Shown one piece after another: positions 49,565-59,075 of a stretch of 64,000 nucleotides of DNA. Every line of letters starts with the position of its first letter. Position 1 is the first letter of the stretch. The stretch is from contig NZ_JAMRYR010000005.1 of NCBI RefSeq assembly GCF_028437565.1, positions 62,001 to 126,000 on the forward strand. The letters are read 5' to 3'. Source of the stretch: Actinomyces sp. B33 (GTDB lineage: Bacteria; Actinomycetota; Actinomycetes; Actinomycetales; Actinomycetaceae). The notes beneath the pieces were generated by a model. The model did not search any database. It had not been told where the DNA came from and worked only from the letters and a program-made list of their open reading frames with translations. The position numbers and the translations under genes are program-made.

Positions 49565-50421
49565 GCGCCGTCCTCGCCGGGCTCGGCCTGGGCGTCGGCC
49601 TGATCCTCATCGCCTCGGTGTGGGTCGGGGTGCCCGCCGCGCCCTCGCGCCGCCCGGCATGGGTCCTCGCCTGGCAGGACCGGATCGTGCGCGCCGATCT
49701 CCCGGGGATGACGCCGGGCCGCCTCGCGGCCCTGAGCCTGGCGGCGGGCCTCGTCCTCCTCGTCACCGTCTACGCCTGGACCCAGGTCGCCGCCGTCGCC
49801 GTCGTCATCGGCCTCATCGTCGTCCCCCTCCCCCCGATGTGGGTCTCCTCGAGGGCCCGCGCGCGGGCTCGCCTCATGAGACAGGGATGGCCCGACGTCA
49901 TCGACTCCCTCGTCTCCGGCGTCCGAGCCGGAGCGGGCCTGCCCGAGCTCCTCGCCGACCTCGGGGAGTCCGGGCCCGACCCCCTGCGCCCCGCCTTCCG
50001 GGCGTTCGGCACCGACTACCGGGCCGAGGGCCGATTCGACACCGCCCTCGACCGCCTCAAGGAGCGCCTCGCCGACCCCGTCGCCGACCGGATCGTCGAG
50101 GCCCTGCGGCTGGCCCGCGAAGTCGGCGGATCCGACCTGTCGGTCCTCCTGCGGGATCTGGGGACCCTGCTGCGCGAGGACGCGCGCGTGCGCGGAGAGC
50201 TCGAAGCCCGTCAGTCGTGGACGGTCAACGCCGCCCGCCTCGCCGTCGTCGCCCCCTGGGCGGTCCTCCTGATGATCTCCTCCCAGCCCCGGGCGGCCAC
50301 CGTCTGGAACAGCCCCCGCGGCGTCGTCGTCCTCCTCGTCGGAGCGGCGATGTGCGTCGTCGCCTACCTGGCCATGCGGGCCCTCGGACGCCTCTCGACC
50401 GATTCGAGGACCCTGCGATGA
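49561..50421 (+). CDS. tadB: Tad pilus inner-membrane protein TadB
   Basis: A 286-residue T2SSF-domain membrane protein. Hydrophobic N-terminal segments (LAGLGLGVGLILIASVWVGV; LAALSLAAGLVLLVTVYAWTQVAAVAVVIGLIVVPLPPM) precede the cytoplasmic helical domain (QGWPDVIDSLVSGVRAGAGLPELLADLG), and two helices end the chain. It forms the platform with TadC on which TadA acts. GTG 49561 overlaps the tadA stop, and tadC overlaps its own end (ATGA). Confidence 0.9.
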   Translation: MSAVLAGLGLGVGLILIASVWVGVPAAPSRRPAWVLAWQDRIVRADLPGMTPGRLAALSLAAGLVLLVTVYAWTQVAAVAVVIGLIVVPLPPMWVSSRARARARLMRQGWPDVIDSLVSGVRAGAGLPELLADLGESGPDPLRPAFRAFGTDYRAEGRFDTALDRLKERLADPVADRIVEALRLAREVGGSDLSVLLRDLGTLLREDARVRGELEARQSWTVNAARLAVVAPWAVLLMISSQPRAATVWNSPRGVVVLLVGAAMCVVAYLAMRALGRLSTDSRTLR

Positions 50422-51314
50422 CGCACGTGCTCAGCGCCGCCGGCCCCGTCCTCGCCGGGCTCCTCTTCAGCGCGGGCCTCCTCCTGCTCGTCGGGGCGGC
50501 GACCGCCCGGCGCCCGGATCTGGCGGCCCGAGTCGCCCAGGGGTCCGTTCGTCCCAGGGGAGCCCGGCCCACGGCGCGCATGCGGGGCGCCTGGTTCGGG
50601 GCGCTCCTCGAAGGCCTCGGATCCACCACCGGATCGGTCGAGCGGCGTCTCGAACTGCTCGGAGCGCCCACCGATCCCGGGCCCTTCCGGCTGCGCCAAG
50701 CGATCGGCGCGATCGCCGCGGCGGCCCTCATCGTCGCCCTCGTGACGCCCGTCCTCGCCCACCGAGGGCTCGCCGGCCTGCCCGCGATCGGCCTGGCCGG
50801 CGTCGTCGGAGCGCTGACCGGGCTGAGCGCGGCCGACCGGCTCCTGACGATCCGGGCCCGCCGCCGCCAACGGAGCATCGACTCCCAGACCCCCGATGCC
50901 TCCGAGCTGCTCGCCCTGGCCATCGGCGCCGGGGAATCCATCCCCGCGGCCCTGAGCCGGGTCGCCCGGATCGCCTCGACCGACCTCGCCGTCGAATTGG
51001 GGAGAGCCGTCGCGGACATGCGCTCGGGCACTCCGTCGATCGTCGCCCTCGCGGACCTGTCGAGACGCAACGACTCCCCGGCCCTCGACCGCCTGTGCCT
51101 GACGCTCATCACCTCCATCGAACGGGGAGCGCCCCTGGCCCGCGTCCTCCACGACCAGGCGCGCGACATCCGGGAGGCCTCCCGGCAGGATCTGATGGAG
51201 GAGGGCGGCAAGCGGGAGATCGCCATGCTCTTCCCCGTGATCTTCCTCATCCTGCCCGTCACCGTCCTCTTCGCCCTCTACCCGGGGCTCATCGCCCTTG
51301 ACCTCGCCCCCTGA
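50418..51314 (+). CDS. tadC: Tad pilus inner-membrane protein TadC
   Basis: A 298-residue second T2SSF protein. Helices: VLAGLLFSAGLLLLVGAA near the start, AIGAIAAAALIVALVTPVLA and PAIGLAGVVGALTGLSAA in the middle, and IAMLFPVIFLILPVTVLFALYPGLIAL at the C-terminus. The cytoplasmic core reads DASELLALAIGAGESIPAALSRVARI. It pairs with TadB as the platform complex. The start ATG 50418 overlaps the tadB stop. Forty-eight nt follow before the small pilin-like gene. Confidence 0.9.
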   Translation: MTHVLSAAGPVLAGLLFSAGLLLLVGAATARRPDLAARVAQGSVRPRGARPTARMRGAWFGALLEGLGSTTGSVERRLELLGAPTDPGPFRLRQAIGAIAAAALIVALVTPVLAHRGLAGLPAIGLAGVVGALTGLSAADRLLTIRARRRQRSIDSQTPDASELLALAIGAGESIPAALSRVARIASTDLAVELGRAVADMRSGTPSIVALADLSRRNDSPALDRLCLTLITSIERGAPLARVLHDQARDIREASRQDLMEEGGKREIAMLFPVIFLILPVTVLFALYPGLIALDLAP

Positions 51315-51362
51315 GCGGGGTGTGATTCTGTGCACGCCGATCACCGATGAAGGGAGTACCCG

Positions 51363-51560
51363 ATGCACCGCCTCGACACCTTGCGCATGCGGATGCGAAA
51401 CGCCGCCCCCGAGCGCGACGACCCCGAACGCGGGGACGTCCCCGGCTGGGTCCTCATCACCCTGATGACCGCGGCCCTCGTCGTCCTCATCTGGGGGGTT
51501 GCCTCCGATCGCCTCCTCGAGATCTTCAACCGGGCGATGGACTCCGTCTCGGGGATCTGA
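51363..51560 (+). CDS. Small pilin-like single-helix protein in the tad cluster
   Basis: A 65-residue protein with a basic, charged N-terminus (MHRLDTLRMRMRNAAPERDDPERGD), one membrane helix (VPGWVLITLMTAALVVLIWGV) and a short C-terminal tail (SDRLLEIFNRAMDSVSGI). Position between tadC and tadE and overall shape resemble the Flp/DUF4244 pilin-like proteins of actinobacterial tad loci. A conserved G-xxxx-E prepilin cleavage site is not obvious, so the pilin call is tentative. AAGGGAG lies upstream of ATG 51363. Confidence 0.65.
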   Translation: MHRLDTLRMRMRNAAPERDDPERGDVPGWVLITLMTAALVVLIWGVASDRLLEIFNRAMDSVSGI

Positions 51561-51561
51561 C

Positions 51562-51951
51562 ATGCGGCGCAGCGGAGGGGGCGAGGAGGGCTCGGAAGTC
51601 GTCGCGACTGTCCTCCTCCAAGGACTCGTCCTCGTCGTCGTCCTCGCGATGCTCCAGATCGGCTTCGCCCTCCACACGCGCAATCTCGCGATCAGCGCGG
51701 CCCAGGAGGGCGCCCGCCGCGGGGGCCTCCTCGGAGGGGACGAGGCCGAGGCCGTCGCGCGGACGCGGGAGATCCTCTCGTCGTTCGTCGGGGCGGACGA
51801 GGATCCCCGGATCGAGGCGGTCCGGTCGACGCTCGGGGGGCGCGAGGTCCTCGTCGTCACCGTGGAGACCGCCGTCCCCGTCGTCGGCGCGCTCGGGCCC
51901 CGGTGGCTGACGGTCGTCGGCAGGTCGCTCGTCGAGAGGGGCCTGCCGTGA
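51562..51951 (+). CDS. TadE-like pseudopilin
   Basis: A 129-residue protein with a TadE N-terminus: GGEEGSEVVATVLLQGLVLVVVLAMLQIGFAL, where the Glu-rich start and long helix match the TadE consensus EEGSxxVE, followed by HTRNLAISAAQEGARRGG. The remainder is beta-rich and probably extracytoplasmic. It starts 1 nt after the pilin-like gene's stop codon, and its own stop overlaps the next GTG, so it belongs to the same message. Confidence 0.82.
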   Translation: MRRSGGGEEGSEVVATVLLQGLVLVVVLAMLQIGFALHTRNLAISAAQEGARRGGLLGGDEAEAVARTREILSSFVGADEDPRIEAVRSTLGGREVLVVTVETAVPVVGALGPRWLTVVGRSLVERGLP

Positions 51952-52382
51952 GGCGCCGTCGTGCTCCCGGATCGACGGTCGCGGGGGAGGAGGGGAGCGC
52001 CGTCGTCGAATTCGTCGCGCTCATGGCGGTGATCGTCGTCCCGGTCCTCTACCTCGTCCTCGCCCTGGCCGACGTCCAGGCCGCTGTTCTCGCCTCGGAG
52101 GCGGGGGCGCGCGAGGCGGTGAGGATCCTCGCGGAGGATCCCGGCGCGCAGGACGACGCCCGGTTCCAGATCGACCTGTCGTCGGCCGACTACGGCGCTC
52201 CCCCGCCCTCGGGGGTGACCATCGACTGCTCGGTCTGCTGGGGGGAGGGGCGCGACGTCGTCGTCTCCGTCGAGACGTCCGTTCCGCTCCCCCTCCTTCC
52301 CGACTGGCTCTCCGACCGCGCGTCCGTCCCGATCAGGGCGACGGCGCGCTCCCCCCTCGAGGAGGTGGCCGTTGACCGCTGA
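51948..52382 (+). CDS. Second TadE/TadF-like pseudopilin
   Basis: A 144-residue protein starting at GTG 51948 (GTGA overlap). It has a basic lead (VRRRRAPGSTVAG), EEGSAVVEFVALMAVIVVPVLYLVLALADVQAAVL (TadE-type helix with the conserved Glu), SEAGAREAVRILAEDPG, then a domain with two cysteines in DCSVC. It may pair with the preceding TadE protein as minor pilins. The order TadE-TadE/F-TadG is typical of tad clusters. Confidence 0.82.
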   Translation: MRRRRAPGSTVAGEEGSAVVEFVALMAVIVVPVLYLVLALADVQAAVLASEAGAREAVRILAEDPGAQDDARFQIDLSSADYGAPPPSGVTIDCSVCWGEGRDVVVSVETSVPLPLLPDWLSDRASVPIRATARSPLEEVAVDR

Positions 52383-52851
52383 TCATCGGGCGAGGCCGTC
52401 TCGTTCGCGGACCCGGGGCCCGGAGACGGGCGAGGAGGGCCGCATCGGGATGCTCCTGGTCGGCTGCGTCGGCGTCGTCGTGATGTTCGTCCTCGTGTCG
52501 GCGGCGATCACGTCGGTCGTCATCGACGATCGGCGCCTCGTCGCCTGCGCCGACCGGGTGGCGGCGGCAGCCGCCGGGTCCGTCGACGGCCGGGCCTTCT
52601 ACGACGGCGACGACGAGGGGCTCGCCGTGTCGACGCGGAGCGCGCGCCGCAGGGCCGAGGACGCGCTCGACAAAATGTTGGATTCGACATGCTCGATCGG
52701 CGAGGGCGCGGCCCTGGTCGGAGTCGAGGTCGTCGGGGACGAGGTCGTCGTGTCGGTCGAGGCCCGACCGCTCCTGGCGCTCGTGCCTCGCCCGCTTTCG
52801 GGCGCCGTGACGCCGATTCTCGTCAGGAGCTCGTCGGCTGTCGTCCGGTGA
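52372..52851 (+). CDS. TadG-like/Flp-associated membrane protein
   Basis: A 159-residue protein starting at TTG 52372 with GGAGGTGG upstream. It has a basic, disordered lead, GEEGRIGMLLVGCVGVVVMFVLVSAAITSVVIDDRRLVACADRVAAAAAGSVDG (the helical start common to TadG-related and Rv3660c-type helicase/secretion neighbours), then a soluble region with one further Cys. It overlaps the upstream gene by 11 nt. It ends the tad cluster. Assignment is by position and the DRRLVACADRVAAAAAG segment. Confidence 0.7.
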   Translation: MTADHRARPSRSRTRGPETGEEGRIGMLLVGCVGVVVMFVLVSAAITSVVIDDRRLVACADRVAAAAAGSVDGRAFYDGDDEGLAVSTRSARRRAEDALDKMLDSTCSIGEGAALVGVEVVGDEVVVSVEARPLLALVPRPLSGAVTPILVRSSSAVVR

Positions 52852-52871
52852 CCGGGGGATCGCGCGGATGA

Positions 52872-54344
<1,473 letters not shown>

Positions 54345-54366
54345 TACTCGTCGGATCCCACGGCTC

Positions 54367-54409
54367 GGGGCCGGGAGGGGCAGCTGGACGCTGGACGCCT
54401 CCCGGCCCC
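54367..54409 (+). terminator. Terminator after gdhA
   Basis: A perfect 12-bp stem GGGGCCGGGAGG/CCTCCCGGCCCC around a 19-nt loop, 22 nt after the stop. Confidence 0.65.
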
Positions 54410-54442
54410 GTCGTCCGCCGACGGCGCCGCTGCCGCCTGCGC

Positions 54443-54448
54443 TAGTGT
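54443..54448 (+). promoter_or_regulatory. Probable -10 of the two-component operon
   Basis: TAGTGT lies 36 nt before the histidine kinase start. It resembles the TAnnnT elements of other genes in the window. Confidence 0.4.
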
Positions 54449-54483
54449 GGCGCACGGACGGAGCCGGTGAAAGGAGCGACGAC

Positions 54484-55305
54484 GTGGGGTGGGGGATCGC
54501 TGCTGCGGCGATTGCCGCCCTCCTGCTCTGCGGCGTCCTCGCATGGAGGCTCCGGACCGACCTGGCGCGAGCCCGCATCGAGCTCGAGCGCCTGAGGCGA
54601 CTCCACGAGAAGCAGGCGAACCGGCCGGGAGTGCTCTCCCACGAGCTGCGCACCCCGCTGACCGTCATCCACGGCGCCGCGGAGTTCCTCCTCGACGAGA
54701 CGGCGGGCCCCCTCAACCCCGTCCAGCGCAGATTCGCCAAGACGATCGCGGAGAACTCCCACCAAGTGGTCGAAATGGCCGACGACCTCCTCGCGGAGAT
54801 CAGGATGGAGTCCGAGCTGTTCAAGCTCCGACTCGTCCGGGTCGACATCCGCGAACTGGTGCGCGATCACGTCGCGCAGATGAGGCGCGTCCACAGCACC
54901 CCGATCCGCTTGGAGAATCACGGGCCGCCCATCCGCCTCGATGCGGACCGCCGCCTCCTCGGCCAGGCGATCTCCAACCTCGTCAACAACGCCGCCCGGC
55001 ACGCGGGCGAGGGCGCCTCCATCCTCGTCGCCGTCGCCGACTCCGAGAACGACGTGACGATCTCGGTATCCGACGACGGCGTGGGGATGACCCCCGACGA
55101 GCGGGCCCGCCTGTTCGTCCCGTTCGCGACCGGCGGATCCCTCCGAGCCGGTACCGGCATCGGCATGATGATCACCCAGAAGATCCTCGACCTGCACGGG
55201 GGCCGGGTGCTCGTCGACACGATCCAGGCCAAGGGCACGACTTTCTACCTCACGCTTCCGCGCGCGCAGCCCGGGGCCACCATGATGAGGAGCGAACAGG
55301 GATGA
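54484..55305 (+). CDS. Sensor histidine kinase with minimal input domain
   Basis: A 273-residue kinase with a single N-terminal helix (GWGIAAAAIAALLLCGVLAW) and no extracytoplasmic sensor domain. A short coiled stretch leads to HisKA: LSHELRTPLTVIHGAAEF with His53 as phospho-acceptor. The HATPase has NLVNNAARHAGEG (N box), VSDDGVGMTPDERARLF (G1) and GTGIGMMITQKILDLHGG (G2). GTG 54484 is chosen for AAGGAG upstream. With so little outside the membrane it may sense an intramembrane signal or depend on the adjacent transporter. Its stop overlaps the regulator ATG. Confidence 0.9.
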   Translation: MGWGIAAAAIAALLLCGVLAWRLRTDLARARIELERLRRLHEKQANRPGVLSHELRTPLTVIHGAAEFLLDETAGPLNPVQRRFAKTIAENSHQVVEMADDLLAEIRMESELFKLRLVRVDIRELVRDHVAQMRRVHSTPIRLENHGPPIRLDADRRLLGQAISNLVNNAARHAGEGASILVAVADSENDVTISVSDDGVGMTPDERARLFVPFATGGSLRAGTGIGMMITQKILDLHGGRVLVDTIQAKGTTFYLTLPRAQPGATMMRSEQG

Positions 55306-56012
55306 CCGAAGAACCGCGCCGCGCCGCGCCGCCGAGGGCCTTGATCGTCGACGACGAGCCGCAGATCCTCATGATCATGCAGTTCGCCCTCGAGACGGCC
55401 GGATTCGCCATCGTCACCGCCAACGACGGCGCCCGCGCGTGGGAGCTGTTCTCCTGCGGCGACTTCGACGTCGTCGTCCTCGACCTCATGATCCCCTCTG
55501 TCGGGGGCCTGGCCCTCACGGAGAGGATCAGAGCGGTCTCGGACGTCCCGATCATGATGATCACAGCGCTGTCGGAAGAATCCGACAGGGTGCGCGGACT
55601 CCAGATCGGCGCGGACGACTACATGACGAAGCCCTTCAGCCCCCGCGAATTCGCCCTCCGGGCCCAGGCGCTCGTCCGACGGTGGAGGGGGCGACCCACG
55701 ACGAGCATCGTCAACGGGGCGCTCACCGTCGACATCGTCAGGCACCGGGTGCTCCTCGACGGGCGCCTCATCGAGATGCCCGCCACGGAGACCCATTTCC
55801 TTGAGGCCCTCGCCCTCCACATGGGCCGATCCGTCAGCTACCGCGATCTGCTCAACCAGGTGTGGGCCACGCACGAGACCAACGGCGGCAAGGACATGAT
55901 CAAGATGACCGCCTACCGGGTTCGCCAAGCCCTCGGGGACGAGGGGCGCACCTACGTCCGCTCCCTCAGGGGCGTCGGCTATACGATGCCCATTCTCCCG
56001 CAGGAACGGTAA
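55302..56012 (+). CDS. OmpR/PhoB-family response regulator
   Basis: A 236-residue regulator: receiver with Asp17/Asp18 (VDDEP), phospho-acceptor Asp61 in VVVLDLMIP, Thr88 in MMITAL, and Lys110 in MTKPFSPREF. The C-terminal winged helix ends in TAYRVRQALGDEGRTYVRSLRGVGYTM. It is coupled to the kinase by ATGA overlap. Repeats in and just after its stop codon (56008-56036), 97-125 nt before the transporter's binding-protein gene, suggest it controls that transporter. Confidence 0.94.
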   Translation: MTEEPRRAAPPRALIVDDEPQILMIMQFALETAGFAIVTANDGARAWELFSCGDFDVVVLDLMIPSVGGLALTERIRAVSDVPIMMITALSEESDRVRGLQIGADDYMTKPFSPREFALRAQALVRRWRGRPTTSIVNGALTVDIVRHRVLLDGRLIEMPATETHFLEALALHMGRSVSYRDLLNQVWATHETNGGKDMIKMTAYRVRQALGDEGRTYVRSLRGVGYTMPILPQER

Positions 56013-56036
56013 CCGAAGCGTTACCGGGCGTTACCG
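56008..56036. promoter_or_regulatory. Tandem repeat candidate operator for the response regulator
   Basis: GGTAAC (56008-56013) is followed after 6 nt by GTTACC (56020-56025) and after 4 more by GTTACC (56030-56035). The 9-mer GCGTTACCG occurs twice (56018-56026 and 56028-56036), exactly 10 bp apart, the helical-turn spacing typical of OmpR-family tandem sites. It overlaps the regulator stop codon and precedes the binding-protein gene. Confidence 0.6.
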
Positions 56037-56132
56037 CCGACCGATGCGCGTCGCGGCTCGATCGGCGAGCCTGGATGGAAGCCGCGATCGATGAGGATCC
56101 GGCCCTGTTTCGCAGGCTCGAAGGAGAACCCC

Positions 56133-57188
56133 ATGAAGAAACGACACCTACTGGCCCCCTCCGCGCTCCTCGCGTTCGCGATGGCGCTCACCGGATGCGT
56201 CGTCCCCGAGTCGCAAAGCGGGGCCTCCTCGGAGCCGGGGTCCGATTCCCTGACGATCGCCTGCGGCGCGATGGAGGACCTCTGCCAGAAATGGACCGAG
56301 GAATTCTCCGCGTCCACGGGCATACACGCCACGTACGTGCGCCTGTCGTCCGGGGAGACCGTCGCCCGCCTCGATTCGGCGAAGGACAATCCGGAGTTCG
56401 ACGTGTGGCACGGGGGACCGGTCGACGGATACGGCGCCGCAGTGGAGAAGGGCCTCATCGAGGCCTATGACTCCCCCTCGGCTGCGGAGATCCCCGACAA
56501 GTACAAGGACCCCGGGCACCACTGGACGGGCGTCTACGTCGGCGTCCTCGGGTTCTGCTCGAACAGCGCCGTCCTCGACCAGCTCGGCGTCGACATCCCC
56601 GACTCCTGGGACGACTTGACCGATCCGGCCCTCAAGGGGCAGATCTCCACCGCTCATCCGTCGACCTCCGGCACCGCCTTCACGACCCTGTGGACCCAGG
56701 TGACGCTGCGCGGCGGCGAGGACGAGGGACTGGACTACATGAAGAAGATGCACAACAACGTGCTCCAGTACACGAAATCCGGCACCGCCCCCGGGCAGAT
56801 CGCCGGGCGCGGAGAGGTCGGCGTCGGCCTCGTCTTCTCCCACGACTGCGTGAAGTACGCCGAAGAGGGCATGAAGGACCTCGTCGTCTCCTTCCCGCAG
56901 GAGGGGACCGGCTACGAGATCGGGGGCGTCGCCCTCATCAAGAACTCGAAGAACTCCGACGCCGCGAAGAAGTACATCGACTGGGCGATCTCCGCAGACG
57001 CCCAGAACATCGGGCAGACCGTCGGCTCCTACCAGCTCCTGACCAACCCGAACGCCAAGGCCAACGACAAGATGGTCGATCTCGACGCGGTCACCCTCCT
57101 CGACTACGACTTCGCCAAGGCCTCCGCCGCCAAACCGGCGCTGACCGCGCGCTTCGACGAGGAGATCGCCGCGAAGCCCCGGGAGTGA
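56133..57188 (+). CDS. ABC transporter binding lipoprotein, AfuA/FbpA family
   Basis: A 351-residue lipoprotein (MKKRHLLAPSALLAFAMALTGC, Cys22) of the iron/hexose-phosphate/phosphonate binding family. The mature fold is clear: LTIACGAMEDLCQKWTEEFSASTGIHATYVRLSSGETVARLDS, FDVWHGGPVDGYGAA, IPDSWDDLTDPALKGQI. Ferric-binding FbpA proteins have an adjacent Tyr pair in the second lobe. Here that region reads GLVFSHDCVKYAEEG, with His237-Asp238 and later Glu262, which is closer to hexose-phosphate-binding AfuA. AAGGAG lies upstream. Substrate is therefore inferred, not proven. Confidence 0.82.
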   Translation: MKKRHLLAPSALLAFAMALTGCVVPESQSGASSEPGSDSLTIACGAMEDLCQKWTEEFSASTGIHATYVRLSSGETVARLDSAKDNPEFDVWHGGPVDGYGAAVEKGLIEAYDSPSAAEIPDKYKDPGHHWTGVYVGVLGFCSNSAVLDQLGVDIPDSWDDLTDPALKGQISTAHPSTSGTAFTTLWTQVTLRGGEDEGLDYMKKMHNNVLQYTKSGTAPGQIAGRGEVGVGLVFSHDCVKYAEEGMKDLVVSFPQEGTGYEIGGVALIKNSKNSDAAKKYIDWAISADAQNIGQTVGSYQLLTNPNAKANDKMVDLDAVTLLDYDFAKASAAKPALTARFDEEIAAKPRE

Positions 57189-57198
57189 CGCCCCTGCC

Positions 57199-57232
57199 CC
57201 TGCGGCCCCGGACCCTCGTTCGGGGCCGCAGG
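57199..57232 (+). terminator. Intra-operon hairpin after the binding-protein gene
   Basis: A perfect 12-bp stem CCTGCGGCCCCG/CGGGGCCGCAGG with a 10-nt loop lies between binding-protein and permease genes. It would lower expression of downstream genes or protect the upstream message, giving excess binding protein. Confidence 0.6.
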
Positions 57233-57303
57233 AACAGACCCCCATCCCCTGAATCCAGTCGCGGCGGGCCGCAGCCCCTGCCGTCGAAAGGAACGGCCTC
57301 CCC

Positions 57304-59049
57304 ATGTCATCTGTCACGTCCACACCGCCCTCACGGCCCGAGCGGAAGCGGCCGCCGGTGAAACAGCGCACCAGGGTCCGCCAGGACCCCGTCACCCTCC
57401 TCATCGTCGCGGCGATCTCCCTGGTCCTGTTCCTCCTCGTCCTCCTGCCCCTCGTCACGATCCTGTCCAGGGCCTTCTCCTCCGACGGCGTCGAGGTCCT
57501 CTCCGGGATCGTCTCGACCACGACGAACCGGACGATCGTCGTCAACACCATCGTCCTGGGCTGCGTCGTCGGCCTCATCGGCACCCTCGTCGGGTTCTTC
57601 TTCGCCTTCGTCCAAGCACGGGTGGATCTGCCGGGCAAGAAGCTCCTCCACCTCATCTGCCTCATCCCGATCGTCTCCCCGCCCTTCGCGGTGGCGACCG
57701 CGTCCATCACTCTGTTCGGCCGCAACGGCATCATCTCGACCCAGCTCATCGGCCAGCAGTGGAACATCTACGGACTGCCGGGACTGACCCTGGTCCTGAG
57801 TCTCTCGTTCTTCCCCGTCGCCTACATGAACATGCTCGGCATGCTGCGCAACCTCGACCCGGCGATGGAGGAGGCGGCGGCCTCACTCGGCGCGTCGCGG
57901 TGGACGGTGTTCCGCACCGTCACCCTGCCGATGCTCGTCCCCGGGTTCGCGGCCTCGTTCCTCCTCCTCTTCGTCGAGGCGATCGCCGACCTCGCGAACC
58001 CCCTCGTCATCGGCGGCGACTACACGGTGCTCGCCTCGCGCGCCTACATCGCGGTCAACGGCGAGTACAACACGGCCGCGGGCAGCGCCTACTCCCTGAT
58101 CCTCCTCGTGCCCGCCCTCCTCGTGTTCCTCCTCCAGCGCTACTGGGCGGGCCGTTCATCGGCGGTGACGGTCACCGGCAAGCCGACCGGCAGGATCACG
58201 ACGATCTCCGGGAGCCTCGCGAGGATCCCCCTGGGTGCCGTGGCGGCCCTCCTGGGGTTGTTCATCGTCTCCATCTACGCGACGGTCATCATCGGCGCCT
58301 TCGTCAACATCCTCGGCGTCGACAACACCTTCACGCTGGGCAACTTCGAGTACGTGCTCTCCGGCATCGGCAACGACGCGATGATCGACACGACGATCCT
58401 CGCGCTCATCGCCACCCCGATCGCCGGCATCCTCGGCATGCTCGTCGCCTGGCTCGTCGTCGTGCGGTTGAGGGCCAGCGCCGGGCTCATGGACTTCCTC
58501 GGGATGCTCGGCCTGTCCGTTCCGGGGACGGTCCTGGGCATCGGGTACCTCATCACCTACAACAAGCCGTTGATCGTCGGACGCCTCCAGTTCCTCCCGG
58601 CCCTGGCCGGCGGCTCCGCGGTGTTCGGCGGGGCCCTGGCGATCATCCTCGTGTACGTCGCCCGCTCGATGCCCTCGGGCCAGCGATCGGGCATCGCGAG
58701 CCTCCAGCAGATCGACAAGAGCATCGACGAGGCCTCGACCTCACTGGGGGCCTCGGGCCTGCAGACCTTCGTCAGGGTGACCATGCCGCTGATCCGCCCG
58801 GCGTTCATCGCCGGCCTGACGTACGCGTTCGCCAGATCGATGACGACCCTGTCGCCGATCGTCTTCATCACGACGCCGCGCACGAAGATCATGACGTCGC
58901 AGATCCTCGCGGAGGTCGACGCGGGCCGATTCGGCAACGCCTTCGCGTTCTGCACGATCCTCATCGTCATCGTCATGACCGTCATCGGATTGACCAACCT
59001 GCTCGTGCGGGACACGTCAGTGACCGCCCAGAACCGTGCGGGCCTGTGA
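57304..59049 (+). CDS. Two-domain ABC permease (FbpB/AfuB type)
   Basis: A 581-residue permease formed by duplication, with about twelve membrane helices. Each half has the cytoplasmic EAA loop: EEAAASLGASRWTVFRTVTLPM in the first and DEASTSLGASGLQTFVRVTMPL in the second. This fused double permease is typical of FbpB/AfuB and distinguishes the system from two-gene permeases. The N-terminal ~30 residues are basic and cytoplasmic. GAAAGGAACG lies upstream of ATG 57304. Confidence 0.93.
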   Translation: MSSVTSTPPSRPERKRPPVKQRTRVRQDPVTLLIVAAISLVLFLLVLLPLVTILSRAFSSDGVEVLSGIVSTTTNRTIVVNTIVLGCVVGLIGTLVGFFFAFVQARVDLPGKKLLHLICLIPIVSPPFAVATASITLFGRNGIISTQLIGQQWNIYGLPGLTLVLSLSFFPVAYMNMLGMLRNLDPAMEEAAASLGASRWTVFRTVTLPMLVPGFAASFLLLFVEAIADLANPLVIGGDYTVLASRAYIAVNGEYNTAAGSAYSLILLVPALLVFLLQRYWAGRSSAVTVTGKPTGRITTISGSLARIPLGAVAALLGLFIVSIYATVIIGAFVNILGVDNTFTLGNFEYVLSGIGNDAMIDTTILALIATPIAGILGMLVAWLVVVRLRASAGLMDFLGMLGLSVPGTVLGIGYLITYNKPLIVGRLQFLPALAGGSAVFGGALAIILVYVARSMPSGQRSGIASLQQIDKSIDEASTSLGASGLQTFVRVTMPLIRPAFIAGLTYAFARSMTTLSPIVFITTPRTKIMTSQILAEVDAGRFGNAFAFCTILIVIVMTVIGLTNLLVRDTSVTAQNRAGL

Positions 59050-59075
59050 GCCCCGACCAGATCAAGGAGAATCGC

